A DNA stretch of 64,000 nucleotides from Porpolomopsis calyptriformis (taxonomy: Eukaryota; Basidiomycota; Agaricomycetes; Agaricales; Hygrophoraceae), in contig OX621167.1 in NCBI GenBank assembly GCA_951640195.1, forward strand, positions 2,294,001-2,358,000, in the 5' to 3' direction. Below are positions 36,511 through 48,799 of the stretch, one piece after another. A model generated the notes under the pieces. It saw only the letters and a program-made list of their open reading frames with translations. It made no database searches and was not told where the DNA came from. Position 1 is the stretch's first letter. Each line of letters opens with the position of its first letter. A program made the position numbers and the translations under genes.

Positions 36511-38133
36511 ATGCCTGCAGAAGCCAAGCGCAAACCAAGGGCGAAACCTGCACCCTATCTACACAAAAAATCCACAACTACCAAGCATTCACAGGATGTG
36601 CCAGCAACATCAGCCGCTAACAAAAATACAAAACGAGACTGTCATCTCACTCTGATGGACTGGATGACAGTCTTTGCCTTCATCGACACCCATCCAGATC
36701 TAAGACAGGGAGAAATCGTTGATAATTTTCAAACCAAGAAAGAGGGAAAACTGACCTTCACGCAACCAAGTCTTTCAAGAAAACTCAAGATAAGGCTACA
36801 GCTTGAAGCTCGAGCCCAATCTTATCCAAATGCTTTATCAAGGAAGCGTACTCGCGTTGTTATACGCCCAGACGTTGAGCAAGGGCTCATTCATTGGTTC
36901 CGACATATGGAGGATAAGCATGAAACGGTGACAGGCCCAGTGCTGCTTGAAAAACGAAGGCGATTGGAGAAGGAGTTAAACGTTCCTGAAGAGGAACGGC
37001 TGTCTGGACATGGATGGCTTCTATCATTCTGCAAAACGTAAGCTATCATTAGATAATTGGACCCAAGATAATTAACAACCACTGGCCAGGTATAAGATCA
37101 AGGAAATTCGACGATACAGTAAAGCAAACTCAGCAGATGCTGCCAAAACTGAAGCTGAATGTCTTCATCTTCGAGAGGTCCTAGCAAAGTCAGCAGATGC
37201 TGAACGTCTTCGTCTTCGAGAGGTCCTAGCAAAGTATGCACCAAAGGACCGCTGGAACTTTGATGAGGCTGGGTTGTTTGGTTTGGCACCACCTGATCGA
37301 GGGCTTGCATTAAAGATGATGGATAGAAAGGAGAAGAATGAATTCCGGCTTACTGTTGGGTTGGCTTGCAACAGTGATGGAAGCGAGAAGCTCCCTCCAG
37401 TTTTCATCGGGCGGAACTCACAACGCTTTGAAAAGCAGAAACGAGAAGATTATGGGTTCTTCTACAAGAGTAACAAGAATGCCCGGATGACGTCTGAAGT
37501 GTTTACTGAGTAAGCAAATAGCCTCTGGTGAGATTATCTGAAAGTTTACAGATTTATAGATGGATCCAACATCTCGATGTAAAAATGCGCAATCAAGACC
37601 GAAAAATCTGTTTATTGGTCGATAATTTCAGTGCGCACCATATTGCTTTCAAGCCCAACAATGTTCAGATCGAATTTATGGCACCCAATCTGACCGCACA
37701 GCTCCAACCTTTGGATGCTGGGATCATCAGTTGCTTCAAGGGTCACTATCGCTCTGCATATTGTGTTAAGGCTCTTTATGGGGATGATGCTGGTGAACCA
37801 GATATCTACAAGATAGAGCTAGTTGAGGCCATCCGTATGGCCAATGAGGCATGGGTCAAAGTTAGCGCTAAAACGATCGAAAACAGCTGGGATCATACCC
37901 GCATCCAACACCTAACCTGCTCAAAATCTATCGAGGAGCTGAGGAGCTGTAACCAAGTTCATGGCCAGGCACTGTCTCTTGAAGAAGAGGCGGGAGATTC
38001 ATGGTACAGGTTTGAGGGCGGAGATGCAGAGATCATGCAGGCTAACGAGCCTGAAGCGGTTGAATCTGATTCAGAGGATGAAGACGAACAGGAAAGCATT
38101 ACAGAGCTGATAAAAAATCTGTCAGCAACTTGA
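36511..38133 (+). CDS. pogo/Tigger-type DDE transposase, intact, 506 aa
   Basis: Three exons keep frame: 36511-37037, 37090-37509, 37560-38133. Two N-terminal DNA-binding helices-turn-helix are visible: a psq-like segment ([20 protein letters not shown] ... [11 protein letters not shown]) and a CENP-B-type one ([28 protein letters not shown]). The DDE_1 catalytic acids appear as [20 protein letters not shown] and [10 protein letters not shown] short internal duplication ([12 protein letters not shown] / [11 protein letters not shown]) precedes the first Asp. The tail is acidic. No stop or frameshift. Terminal inverted repeats were not found, and thymidylate synthase begins 140 bp downstream, so it may be domesticated or an immobile recent copy. 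Confidence 0.88.
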
Positions 38134-38273
38134 AGCACAGTGCTTTGATGCTCCCTGGACTTTGCACATCCCCGTCAATTTCGCACACAGCAAAGGATGC
38201 TCTTGTCCCATCGATGTCACATGTTGTCACTTGTCTCGACACGCGTCAACAACAAACAACAAACGCGACCCCG

Positions 38274-39249
38274 ATGTCTCGATCCCGACCACACGAAGAA
38301 AACCAATACCTGGATATCATCCGCCAAGTCATCGACACCGGCGCTCCAAGACCAGATCGCACCGGTACTGGCACACTCTCCATCTTCGCACCTCCCTCCC
38401 TTCGCTTCACTCTCGCGAACAACACACTTCCTCTCCTGACCACTAAACGCACCTTCCTCCGTGGAATCATCGAGGAGCTCCTCTGGTTCATCCGTGGATC
38501 GACCGACGCCACGGTTTTGTCGCAGAAGGGCGTTAAGATTTGGGACGGGAACGGCTCGAAAGCGTTCTTGGAAGGTTTGGGGTTAGGCCATCGGAGGGAG
38601 GGTGATTTGGGTCCAGTGTATGGGTTCCAGTGGAGGCACTTTGGTGCGAAATACGTGGATTGTGAGACGGGGTACGACTGTGAGGGTGTGGATCAATTGA
38701 AAGAGTGTATTCGGAAGATCATCCATGATCCTACCAATCGGCGCATCATTCTCAGCGCTTGGAATCCCGCAGGCGAGTTTCATTTTGATCACATTTTAAT
38801 CGCGTCTTTGTTGACTCGCGTACACAGATATCCCGCTAATGGCCCTCCCGCCATGCCATCTCCTCTGCCAGTTCTATGTGCACCTACCTCCGACTTCCAC
38901 AGACTCAATGCCACGCTCGAAACCTAAACTGTCCTGCTTAATGTACCAACGCTCCGCGGATCTTGGCCTTGGCGTCCCCTTCAATATCGCCTCGTACGCC
39001 CTGCTAACGCATATGATCGCGCGAGTCACAGGGACGGACGCGCATGAGCTCATCATCCAGCTCGGCGACGCGCATATATATCGAGACCACGTAGACGCGC
39101 TTGAGGTGCAGTTGAAGAGGGAACCCAAGGCCTTTCCAACGCTAAGGTGGGCGAGAGATATAAAGGACATTGAAGAGTTTGAGTACGAGGATTTTGTGGT
39201 AGAGGGGTATGAGTGTCATCCCCCCATTCCGATGAAAATGAGTGTGTAA
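38274..39249 (+). CDS. TYMS: Thymidylate synthase, 306 aa
   Basis: Makes dTMP from dUMP using methylene-tetrahydrofolate. Two exons (38274-38772, 38828-39249) keep frame through an intron that starts GCGAGT and ends ACACAG, a GC-AG intron. Motifs in order: [55 protein letters not shown], the active-site [14 protein letters not shown], then [20 protein letters not shown] and [13 protein letters not shown]. Length is normal for the family. The GC donor was chosen because it alone restores the WNPADIPLM junction before the catalytic Cys. Confidence 0.96.
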
Positions 39250-39363
39250 GTTGGCTATACTATACCACGCACAGGCTAAGCTGTCACTCCAATATTGATT
39301 GCATCGTGTTGGGTTGTACAAAGGTGATTACATTCCATTCAGCACACCTGTACATGGCATGCA

Positions 39364-40337
39364 TTACGACCTATCATCTTTGCCGCTACCTAGACTCCTA
39401 AAAAACTCAGCGTATGCATGATCTACATCGAATAACAACTGTGGATGAATATGTGGGTACACGAAACACGAAGGGAAGCAAGTTCCGAGCACGTACCTGT
39501 CTCGACTGTTCTTCTGTGATCTCCTCGGAGGCTTTCATAGCATTCAGCGTGATAAGCCTTTGCGATCGGACGGGGATCAGCGGAAACAAGGAGATAGTGA
39601 AAAGAAATACACATACCATCCAACCATCCGACTCCGCCCCTCCCAATCCTTACTGCCCTTGAAACGTGCGTAGTTGGTGACAAGCTCCTGCAGGATAGGG
39701 TGCAGCTGGTCTTTGGCGCGGAGACGGAGCCGAAGCGCGTCCATGAATGTTATGAAGCTCTAAGCTATGTGTGTGCATCATGTCCCTCGTAACGTGCGGA
39801 GAGCGATCCCCACCTGAGTAGTCTCTGCAACCCACTTCCCCGTCTCTGGCCCTGCTTCACTAGAATGCTCCACGGTGGCTGGGACACCGACTTTGAGCCT
39901 ATGCAGCGCCGCAGGGTGATCCATCTTCTCAATGGTGGAACCAAAAAAAAAAGAGGATATGGGGTATGGGGTACTGTAGGGGCAGACAGACTGTCTGAGA
40001 CGTACCCGATACCGAGTCATAAAACTCTCAATAGAAGGTACATCCTCTCCCACCAGTTTGAGCATCGTCTTGTACTGAGACAACAACCGTGTACATGCCG
40101 GCGAATATCTCTCTCGTTCGAACAGATATGCCAAAAACTCAGCTTGAAAAAAAGCAATCAGAAGCTGGAAAAACGAGCAACGCACTCGGCGGCAGTGATG
40201 GAATCCCGGACGTAGGCGCGCTCAAGATAGTCGAGAGCGACGACGATGCCAAAGAGTGTGGCTAGCAGGTTATATTTCTCCCGGTCAGCGTTGGTCGTGT
40301 ACAATCTCACCTCCTCATCGAGAGAAATGGCTGACAT
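39364..40337 (-). CDS. VPS28: VPS28, ESCRT-I subunit, 214 aa
   Basis: Six exons keep frame: 40337-40186, 40108-40006, 39924-39814, 39759-39617, 39557-39497, 39438-39364. VPS28 links ESCRT-I to ESCRT-II at endosomes for multivesicular-body sorting. The N-terminal half reads LDEEVRLYTTNADREKYNLL, ALDYLERAYVRDSITAAEYS and PACTRLLSQYKTMLKL. The second part reads PAALHRLKVGVPATVEHSSE, VAETTQSFITFMDALRLRL and AKDQLHPILQELV. The end (KASEEITEEQSRQLLFDVDH) is the conserved C-terminal bundle. The start is MSAISLDEE; an in-frame upstream ATG would add a hydrophobic stretch not expected in this cytosolic protein. Length fits the family. Confidence 0.94.
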
Positions 40338-40552
40338 GGTGAATAATATGTGTAAAGCTGCGGATATAAAATACAGTATCAACACCGTTCGCAACCACCA
40401 AAACGTCACCCATGCATTAACCATTCGAACACCATCACAACCCCACCTCAGTCCATCCTCCCAAGGTTGAATCGGTGCCATCTCTCGGGTGTCCCATCAC
40501 GTGATATGATTTTCTAATTCATCGCGTCGTCGCGTCATCGCCCCCCCGTAGA

Positions 40553-43500
40553 ATGGACTTGGGCACGACTGACCACACTCCTCACAAAGGAAACGCAAAC
40601 AACGATCCAAAACCCCTTTTTTCATTTTCATTCTTGCACGGCAACTCCACGAGAACGGCGAGAGTCCCAGTCAGTAGATTGCCAAGCGGTAAAACCTTTT
40701 TGACAAAGAGTCAACATCTTTCCGAGAATATCCCCGATGGGTCTATAAAACGCCCCTCGTCTCTTTCAGTGTCGTCACAGCCTGATACTTCAAAACATCT
40801 CTCTTTTCTCGATCCTCAAAAGTCTCACCCTCTGTTAAGCTTCAAGATTCATGGACAACATCCCGATAACAGAATGCCCAAGATACCGCGCAACGATGGC
40901 GAAAACGCGGGGCCACCTGTGCATATGACGACGTACCCCGGAAAGAGGCATTCGTCATCCCCAATCGCTGAGGATCCCGTTTTTCAACCCTCGAAACATG
41001 AACGCGAAGATAATCCCTCAAGTAAGCATAAAATGTATATTCCACTGGTGTCTCATCTAGATTCTACTCAACCCACAGACTTCCTTTCAACATCGTATTT
41101 TCACTCAGTTCCAAAATCGGACGCAGTGTATCCGTTGGAATCAAACCCTTCGACGCCCTTTAATTATCCAGACGAGGTCAAAGTTCCCACACGTTCTTAT
41201 TCTAGAAATTCGTCATTAGCATTACCATATGGGTCTGAGCCGGACATCTCTACTCTTTTAATGTTAGGTGCAACAAATGTACAGAACGGAAGAGCCGAAC
41301 TTGCAGAACAAGTAAGCAGATGTCCCCCGTTTTCGGTTTTTTTGGTCTCTATAACGAGGTAATTTTGGCATAGCGGAGAGAGATCACACATCTCAGAACT
41401 CAATTGGACATTGTCACTCGAGAAAAGGCTGATCTGGGGGTACGACTCGAGACTACCAAGGCAGCGACCAAAAAAACACTTGAAAAGAGCAGCGCACAGT
41501 GTGTCCTTTGAAATGCCTGCATCGTCTATCTAGCATAAACCGTTCGATGTGCAGATACGAGGATCTATTGTCTGCGTTCAACTCGTTAAAAGCACAGGCG
41601 CAAAACTCTTTTTCATTTCTTGACGAAGCTCGGACCACCCTTACAAGTATCAAAGAAGTAAAGGAGCGAGCTATTGATACTATCAAAGGTTATACTCCGC
41701 CACTTCATGTTTCACGCAGAGCATTCGCTCACTGACTTGTTACAGCAATAGAGCCACTCATCAATGGCAACGGTGATTACACCCGAGGAGTTGAGACGAA
41801 AGCGATCGTGAGTGAGCTCCAGACCGAGTACAGCGGGGGTGAACAATTTATTATTACCCAATCAATCACCTCTTGATACGACTTTCTTTAGCGCGACAAG
41901 TGATCGACATTCTCCGCGAAAAGCTCCATACGATGGCCGGTGAACTCGCAGAGGCCAAGCACAGAGTGTCTGAATTGGAGACGAATCAGATCACTCAGGG
42001 GAAAGAACTGGAGCGCTCAGCGGCGGATATTTTGTCCTCCAGTGAGTCTCAAACGAATGAGGCTTGCAATTCAGTCCTCATGCCCTAGTGCAGGTCTTGA
42101 GATCAAGGAATTGATGAAATTGATGAAGAAAAGGGAAGAAGAATCGATGGAAGCCCTTCGAAGTGCGGCTGAAGCTGACAATAATTCGCAAGCTGCATAT
42201 AAAAGGTCTGCTTGTCGTGTGTAAGAAAGAATATGGGCTAAACAGATTATAGGATCGAGGAACTAACTAGTGATCTGCGGGAGAAAGATGCACGCCTTGA
42301 TGAATTACAAGACGTAAAGCAAAGGTACGAACATTCCGCTTGAACTCGAACTGGCGATATTGACATATTATGCAGCAATTTCGTCCTCAAAGCCATACTC
42401 GACGATAAGGACTCTCGCATTTCATATCTGGAATCTCTCTACAAGGAGTGCGTCTATATTAACAGCGTCACTTGAGATTCTCTTGATTCTTTGTAGTACC
42501 TGCGCACGACTTGAAACCCTGAGCGATAGCCTTCGCGACAAAGAAGTGGAGACACTCCTTTTTCAGAAAACTGCCGCTTTAGAAGAAGCAAATGCGACGA
42601 GACTTACAGAAGCGTCAGTAATCTCTTGTTCTGCACCATTTAGGGGTCAATTTACGTTCATGATGACACGGCGTTTGTTCGCAGGCTCAAAAAAGCGCAA
42701 GTGTTAACCGAAGAGAGTAATTCAACCATTCATAGTCTACAAGCAGAACTCGGTGCAAATTCGGCTCGCGAACTTATCATACAATCGAAAAACGAAGAAG
42801 TTGTTGAGAAAATCAAGTTAATTGAAAGGGACCTTACAGAAACAAAAAAAACCTTGACAAAAAGCGAAGAAATGTAAGTCATTTCGCATCTGCACATTCG
42901 CATCTTGAACGGATGCATTTGTTTGGAGGTTACAACAGGCGAACACGCGTTATGAGGTTCACCTGGATTCTTCGCTACTTCTGGGGAACCTTTCTTTAAA
43001 CTTTTGGATATTGTCTAGGTTTTGCAAGAGCGTTTTGAAGATCAGTCCGTCACATTACGAATAACAAAAGATTTGAGCGCAGAACTTCAAGTGCGTTCTA
43101 ACATGTATAACCATATGACTGAACGCTACAGAAGGAAGTAGGATCGTCTCATTAACGCTGAGACCACGTACGCTGTGGGTCTCCTACGTTTTATTGCCAA
43201 TATTATTTCTTACAAGTCCTGATCCAGACCAAACTCGAATCGAATACCGGAAAATTGAAGCTCGATATAACCGTGCTTCGGGAGCAAAAGTCTCAGCTGG
43301 AACACTCCCTGAACGACATTAGGAACAGAGCGGCGGAGGATTCAAAGCTTCAACGCCAAGCGCATGCCAGGGTCCTATCGGATTACGAGATTAAATTCAC
43401 ACAACAAGAGGCTGTTCACAGTCGTATCGTCCAGGCTGAAGAGCGACGGGCAAATCGCGCCGAAAAGGAACTTGACGACGCAAAGCACGAGGCGGATGAA

Positions 43501-44624
43501 TTGAAGCGAGAAGTTAGAGAGGCGAAGAAAGCCACCACTACCCTTGAAGACAAACTTGCCTCTGTCCATGTTGAACTGGAGGCAACTCGGGAACAAGTAC
43601 AGAAGGATAAACAACCGTCATTGGCTCAAGGGGATGAGAATACCCTGCTGAAGGAACGAGTTCGAGATCTGGAATGCGTCAACAACAGTCTTGTCGAGAG
43701 GGCGAAAAGAATAAACGGCCGTCACAAGGAGGGAGACTTGGTTTATCTTATCTGCCAATCATTCACATGCATGCGGCTGAAAATCTTCATAGAGTGACGA
43801 GGAAAAAGCCTTTGTCAATTCTCTGATTCAAATGTCGCAATCGGTACACGAACAGGAACTCATTGCGAAAGGGAACCAACTACGGAGGGTCTGCGTATCC
43901 CATACTTCTTTTACACTCGCTACCACTGATACAAAACGAATTAGAGAGACAATATGATCAAGACTTTGCAGACAAGGATCACCAGCCTGGAGTCTAAAGT
44001 AGCTCGCTATCTTCAGCAAAGGGCAAACACAGGCTCTAGGGGCGATGCACAGTCAATGATCCTTCTAAAGAATTTCATGTCAAGTTCACCCCAGGATCTA
44101 AACGGTTCTGTTGTGGTTGACGACGGCGGTGCGGTGAGTGGCGGAAGCATCTCGTGTTTTCCGCGTTGTTACCGTTTTTTTTGTTGGGGCCTACTCCTGC
44201 TACTGATATCCTGCCTCAGGTTAATACAGTGCCGAACCAGGATGTCCCCAGTCTACCGGTTCCTCCGGCACTGCCAACTGACGGTAATTGTTCTCGGGTC
44301 AATCGGCAGTGTGATCCTGTTTCAGCTAGGCTAGAGCCTCAAATGACGTTCTCGCAACTCGCCTCTGAAGAGGTCGGAGAGGTTTTTGATTCCGGGGACG
44401 ATATACCACTATGCTTGAACAGAGGATTAGGGAAGCGGGAAAGGACCCCGTCACCGTTCAAAGATACGCCGACCGCCGACACAACACGGCCTAATAGACG
44501 ACTGGTACGTTTGGAGTTCTCGAGGCTTTCGCAAAGAACGTTTCGATTTCCGTTGGTTGACTACAGAGAACTGGAGCTGTGCGGAAGCCGGATGTCCAAC
44601 CAGGTTCCGGAATCGGCAAGGTAA
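40553..44624 (+). CDS. Long coiled-coil protein, function unknown
   Basis: A gene of at least a dozen exons. The first exon (40553 to about 41310) encodes a Ser/Pro/Lys-rich, probably disordered head. Nearly continuous coiled coil follows over small exons: THLRTQLDIVTREKADLGVR, ILREKLHTMAGELAEAKHRV, IEELTSDLREKDARLDELQD, LQAELGANSARELI, then a longer block at 43255-43730 (VLREQKSQLEHSLNDIRNRA ... AEKELDDAKHEADELKREV). A non-coiled tail joins from an exon ending near 44133 to one at about 44220 and stops at TAA 44622-44624. The layout recalls spindle-pole, synaptonemal-complex or golgin-type scaffolds; nothing in the sequence decides. Exon borders in the middle are approximate. Confidence 0.7.
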
Positions 44625-45033
44625 ATCGTCCGCTGGGCTGGGCTGAGAACTGAGATGATCGTTGATCCACGCTGTATCGCCAGCCGGCGATATCAAAATG
44701 CAAAGGAAGGCGACAGCGTTGATTTGATTGATATCTGGCCGACAAACGTACTTTCTCCGATTCCTGGTTGCTATTCCCCCTCTGTTTTTGCACGGAGAAC
44801 TTTGCTCTTGTCATTTGTGACGTCGCTTGAATGTAGTTCTTTACTAAATAATGCACAGCACCTGTGATCCGTCCCACCAGAGGGGCTGTCCATTTCTCGC
44901 GTATTCTCGCCACACAGGGGTAGTTCCAAGTCGGGAAAGTCGCCGTCGATCACTGCACAGTATAAAGACCAGACGGGGGCTCACATCTTTCCCCCCAGTG
45001 CCGGTCGCTCCCCATCTTCAACCACTCGCCATT
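44625..45033 (+). promoter_or_regulatory. Intergenic region with a TATA box
   Basis: TATAAAGA at 44961-44968 lies 66 bp before the ATG of the small secreted protein. The rest shows no gene. Confidence 0.55.
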
Positions 45034-45505
45034 ATGTATCTCTCAACGATCGCCATCTTTGCCTCTCTCATTAATGCTGCTCTCATAAGCGCCCATCCTA
45101 TGCAACGCACACCTTCGCACCACCCAGGGACATATCCGGCGTCAGGCTTTAACCTGGTGGCTCCGAAGGCTGATGTACGTCTAACTTTCGATCCTGGGTC
45201 TTGTTGACCTCCACGGTTTATACATCCTTCAACAGAAGCAGAGTTGTTCGGCTCGATGTCATCAAGACGAGGCTTGCTACGTAAAATGCCTAGCTGAAAA
45301 GGAGTGGAAACGAGAGGAACCACGCGTTGTACGTCGAAATTTCTTTGGGTTTCTTACCCCCATGATCTAAATGCTTCGACAGAGAGAGGACTTTTTCAAC
45401 CGTATTCAGAGGGATCACACAGTTGCGGACATAGGAGGTGCCGTGAATGCTTACATGGAAGAAAAGCGTAAAGAATTCATAGAGGCTCGCGTCAAAAATT
45501 GGTGA
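45034..45505 (+). CDS. Small secreted Cys-patterned protein, 118 aa
   Basis: Three exons keep frame: 45034-45174, 45236-45328, 45383-45505. Signal peptide MYLSTIAIFASLINAALISA with cleavage probably after SAH or ISA. A Pro/His/Gly-rich spacer follows. Exon 2 carries four cysteines spaced C-x3-C-x6-C-x3-C (SCSARCHQDEACYVKC), like a paired helical hairpin held by two disulphides. A charged helical C-terminus ends ARVKNW. No known domain. Small size, signal peptide and Cys pattern make it an effector-like candidate, but conserved housekeeping secreted proteins can look the same. It lies next to the Crinkler gene. Confidence 0.8.
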
Positions 45506-45664
45506 ATACACGACGAGTTGGCTTCTGAGAGAGTTTACCGTAGGGTTTCCAATGCGAGAACCCAAACGTAGTTATTGTGCTGTGACTGACCTTTGGTGAA
45601 ATCTATTGATGGGTCATGACTTTTGCTGATGTAACGAGCCTCTCTCCTTACCTCGAACACCATC

Positions 45665-48207
45665 ATGCTCGAACTCAACTGCTTGCGTCTTGGTGATCCC
45701 CCGGAGAGTGCCTTCCCTATCAAGATTGATGGAGAGAAAACTGTCAATCATTTAAAAAAAATGATCAAGGAAAAAAGCAAACATGCATTCGCCCACCTTG
45801 CCGCTCGCTCGCTCAAGCTTTCCCAGGTGAGCGGTCTTGACTTTGGCGAGTTTGGCGAGTTCCATATGCTTATGGTTGCCCGACAGGTGTCCATCCCTCG
45901 CGACCATATCAAAGCGCCACTCCAAGACCCGACGCAATTCGAGCCCCGGCCAATGGATCCTTTCGATAGGCTGAATGAGTACTTTCCTCAACAACCCAAG
46001 TATCGCTACCTACATATCCTGGTGGAGAGACCCCCTATGGCTGAACCTGGTGCTTTGCTCTCTATTTCTTCCCATGTTGATGATCACTGATGCCCTTGTC
46101 TTTCACCTCACCCCAATCTTCTCCTTTTGGAACATCTTTTTCACATCCCATCTCAATGATAAGCGATAATCAGTACCAGTTCGTCTTTCAGTTCTCACGG
46201 TAAGCATTCTTGCTGCTGCCTTGCGTCCGTTCATTTGACCATGACATCATTTCCTCCTCACTCTATCTCACATGGTTCATCATGTAGACAGCAGTGAGTA
46301 GACCGCTTGCGGTGCCAGATACGATTTGCTAATGGCTCGCTTTCTTTTCTCCTGTCGCCCACTTGAATTGCTCTATGTTTTATCATCGACTGTTCATCCA
46401 TCCCGCACGCCATTAAATGGCCGATCTCATCTCCGGATTTTACACAATTGCCATGCATTGCTCTCCTGGATTATCATTCTCGTTGATACCCTGCTTTGCT
46501 AACTACTCGAACCTCGTCTTACAACTATAGGTTTCCTTGCAAGCGATCTTACTCGTCGAGTGCAAACCGTTTCGGCCCTGTATAAGAAACTCGGGCTTTA
46601 CGGTTTCATTCAGGTATTTCTTATAGATTCTGTATTTCCCCGGAACATACGCTTACTCATGTCAGGTCCGCGGGACGCCAGCCAGTGGCAAGACAACACT
46701 CTCACTACTTCTCTCAGATCACATCAAAAAGAAAGAACCTGGCACCCGCGTTATCTGGATCAACCACTGGCCCAGGAAAGTTGCCAACATACACTACTGG
46801 AAGTATCTTAGAGGCTATGGTTGGAACTTCCACGATGGTTCTGTCCTCATTGTTGACGAAGCGCAGTTGACATACTGGGACACTGGGTTATGGAACGCGG
46901 TCTTTAAAGCTATTTCTGCCGAACCAGACCGTTTTCAGAATCGCATCATTATCTTTGCAAGCTACGGCTGTCCAACTGGAGCTGGGAATTCAGGGACTTC
47001 AATGAAAATCAAAGAATCACAAAAGGTGACTTTGCGTCATGTTGACCACAATGACGGCATTGGTCCCATTGGACTTGTTTTTTCACGACCCGAGTTTGAC
47101 AATTACATCTGCAAACGGTATCCAACCAACCGCTACCGCTTTGATTCAACCTTCTTGGACTTTCTTTTCACCATCACTGGTGGGCATGCGGGTGCAATCG
47201 CGGACTTGATCTGTGTTACCATTGCCCAAGATGTGCGTGCTTCAGTTGGCATTTGGCACGAGTGATCTGACTTTATGCTCACAGGCATACCGCGTCACCA
47301 AAGCCTCAACACAATTGTACTCGGAGTTGTATCATTTGCAGAAAGTGGATCCCCGTGACCTGTTGCGTGGTCTAGAAGAAGCCAGCATCTTTCGAAGAGG
47401 ACTTCCCACAAATGACCAGCTTCAAGATCCAGCAATCGCTCACATCTTGGGCACTGTTTGTTGCTTGAATGTAGTTGCGGCAGGTGATTTCTCGAATGAG
47501 GATCAGAAGACTGCTCTTCGAGAATGTTACTTGAACGGCTGGCTCCATTCTGATGTGATCGACGCTTCCCAGAAAGCCAGCTACTTTTTTGCATCATCCG
47601 TTCATCGCTGGTTCGTGGAGTGGAAACTGGTCGACCTCCGCCCGAGTGCACCTTTGCAAACCACTCTCTTGGAGTTTTGCATCACTGTTGTTCGTGCATA
47701 CTCTTCACACAACCTCTTGTGCGAACGAGTAATAGGCCCTGGCTATATCCAACGAGTTCCGGAAGCACAATACCAGGACGAATTTTATCGGTGCTGCCAT
47801 GTAATTTCCAATGGTTCAGTTGTGACCTTTCCAGAGTTTGGAACTGTAAAGGGGAGAGTCGACTTTTACATTCCCGCCAACCGGTGGGGGGTGGAGCTTC
47901 TCTGTGAAGGCAAGCAGCTCAATGAACATTGCGGTCGTTTTTCCAGCTCAGAATCGTACACCCAATCCCTCGATTTGGATGATTATATTATCCTTGACTT
48001 TCGCTCCGACATGCCTCGAAAGCAGCATCCTAGTTTGTCTCCAGTTTTGTCTGCTTATTGCTACATTTATAATTTTCTGTCTCTTCTTCAGGTCTCTCAA
48101 AACTCTACCATATCGTGTTCACTCAGAGTTTCCGCTGGGTCCAAATTTTGGATAATATGTGTGAGCTTGTTGGTGGTGGAGATTTTATGCTGCTGACTGC
48201 GGGGTAG
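45665..48207 (+). CDS. Crinkler (CRN) family protein: Ubl-like head, P-loop NTPase, PD-(D/E)XK-like nuclease, 612 aa
   Basis: Six exons keep frame: 45665-45826, 45887-46049, 46531-46613, 46666-47232, 47285-48032, 48092-48207. Residues 1 to about 100 are the ubiquitin-like Crinkler header (FPIKIDGEKTVNHLKKMIKE, KLSQVSIPRDH, YRYLHILVE). The ATPase has Walker A VRGTPASGKTTLSLLL and Walker B SVLIVDEAQ. The C-terminal module reads GRVDFYIPANRWGVELLCEG then K (Asp ... Glu-x-Lys), followed by DYIILDFR and KLYHIVFTQSFRWVQILDN. This matches the CRN class proposed to combine an NTPase with a restriction-endonuclease-fold domain; such proteins are nuclear effectors or intracellular conflict proteins in other eukaryotes. 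The third intron border (46050-46530, 481 bp) is unusually long and the least certain. Confidence 0.88.
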
Positions 48208-48238
48208 CTTTTAGTAGAATTTTGACCAATACCATTTG

Positions 48239-48284
48239 ATAAAAAAGTTGCACTAAAGTGATACTATTAATGCAACTTTTTTAT
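48239..48284. repeat. Hairpin 32 bp downstream of the Crinkler stop
   Basis: ATAAAAAAGTTGCA (48239-48252) is repeated perfectly inverted at 48271-48284 around an 18 bp loop. It could mark a 3' processing structure or the tip of a small foldback element. Confidence 0.55.
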
Positions 48285-48799
48285 TGAGAGGTTTCTAGCT
48301 GCTTCCTCGGATCTCCAATGTCCCAGAAATTTGAACTGCATATGCTTTAACATGTATTCTACATATAATAATTTTTGGTATTTTTCTGATACAAATCTGA
48401 TGAATGCTATTGGAAGCGTGAGAGGGTCTTCAGAAAAAGCCATTTGGCTGTGTAATGCAACCATTTGTCATGCAAATGTCATGTTATTCCCAGGGAGTAA
48501 GTTCAGCTCCCACCAAGTGCTAACTGGCAAGTTGAGCAATAAAAAGGTATATTCCAAAAACCCATGGAAGAGAAGTAAACATGAAAAAAGAATAGGGAAT
48601 GACTACATACAATCAGTGTGAGTGTGTAGTAAACCAGGTACAGATGGTACATCCAATGCTATTGAAGTTGAAGGATGGGGCACATTCTGGATGTCCCCAA
48701 GGTGCCGACATTGGCTTACAGGTCCCAGGCAGTTGTCTTCAGCCTCGTTGGTGGTATATGGACACTTGGGGATATGAATGTGGCTCACAAAGAGCCCTG
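48285..48799. other. No supported gene; right edge of the gene island
   Basis: AT-rich sequence begins here. Short frames on both strands are unsupported; the right part may be the last decayed codons of the pogo pseudogene. Confidence 0.45.

Noticed and set aside
36347..36655. Open frame over the 27 bp repeat
   Set aside because: It exists because the repeat length is a multiple of three; its frame does not join the transposase start and it ends inside that gene.
40338..40481. In-frame extension of VPS28 adding a hydrophobic N-terminus
   Set aside because: VPS28 is a soluble ESCRT-I subunit and the conserved start is at MSAISLDEE; the extension is read as 5' leader.
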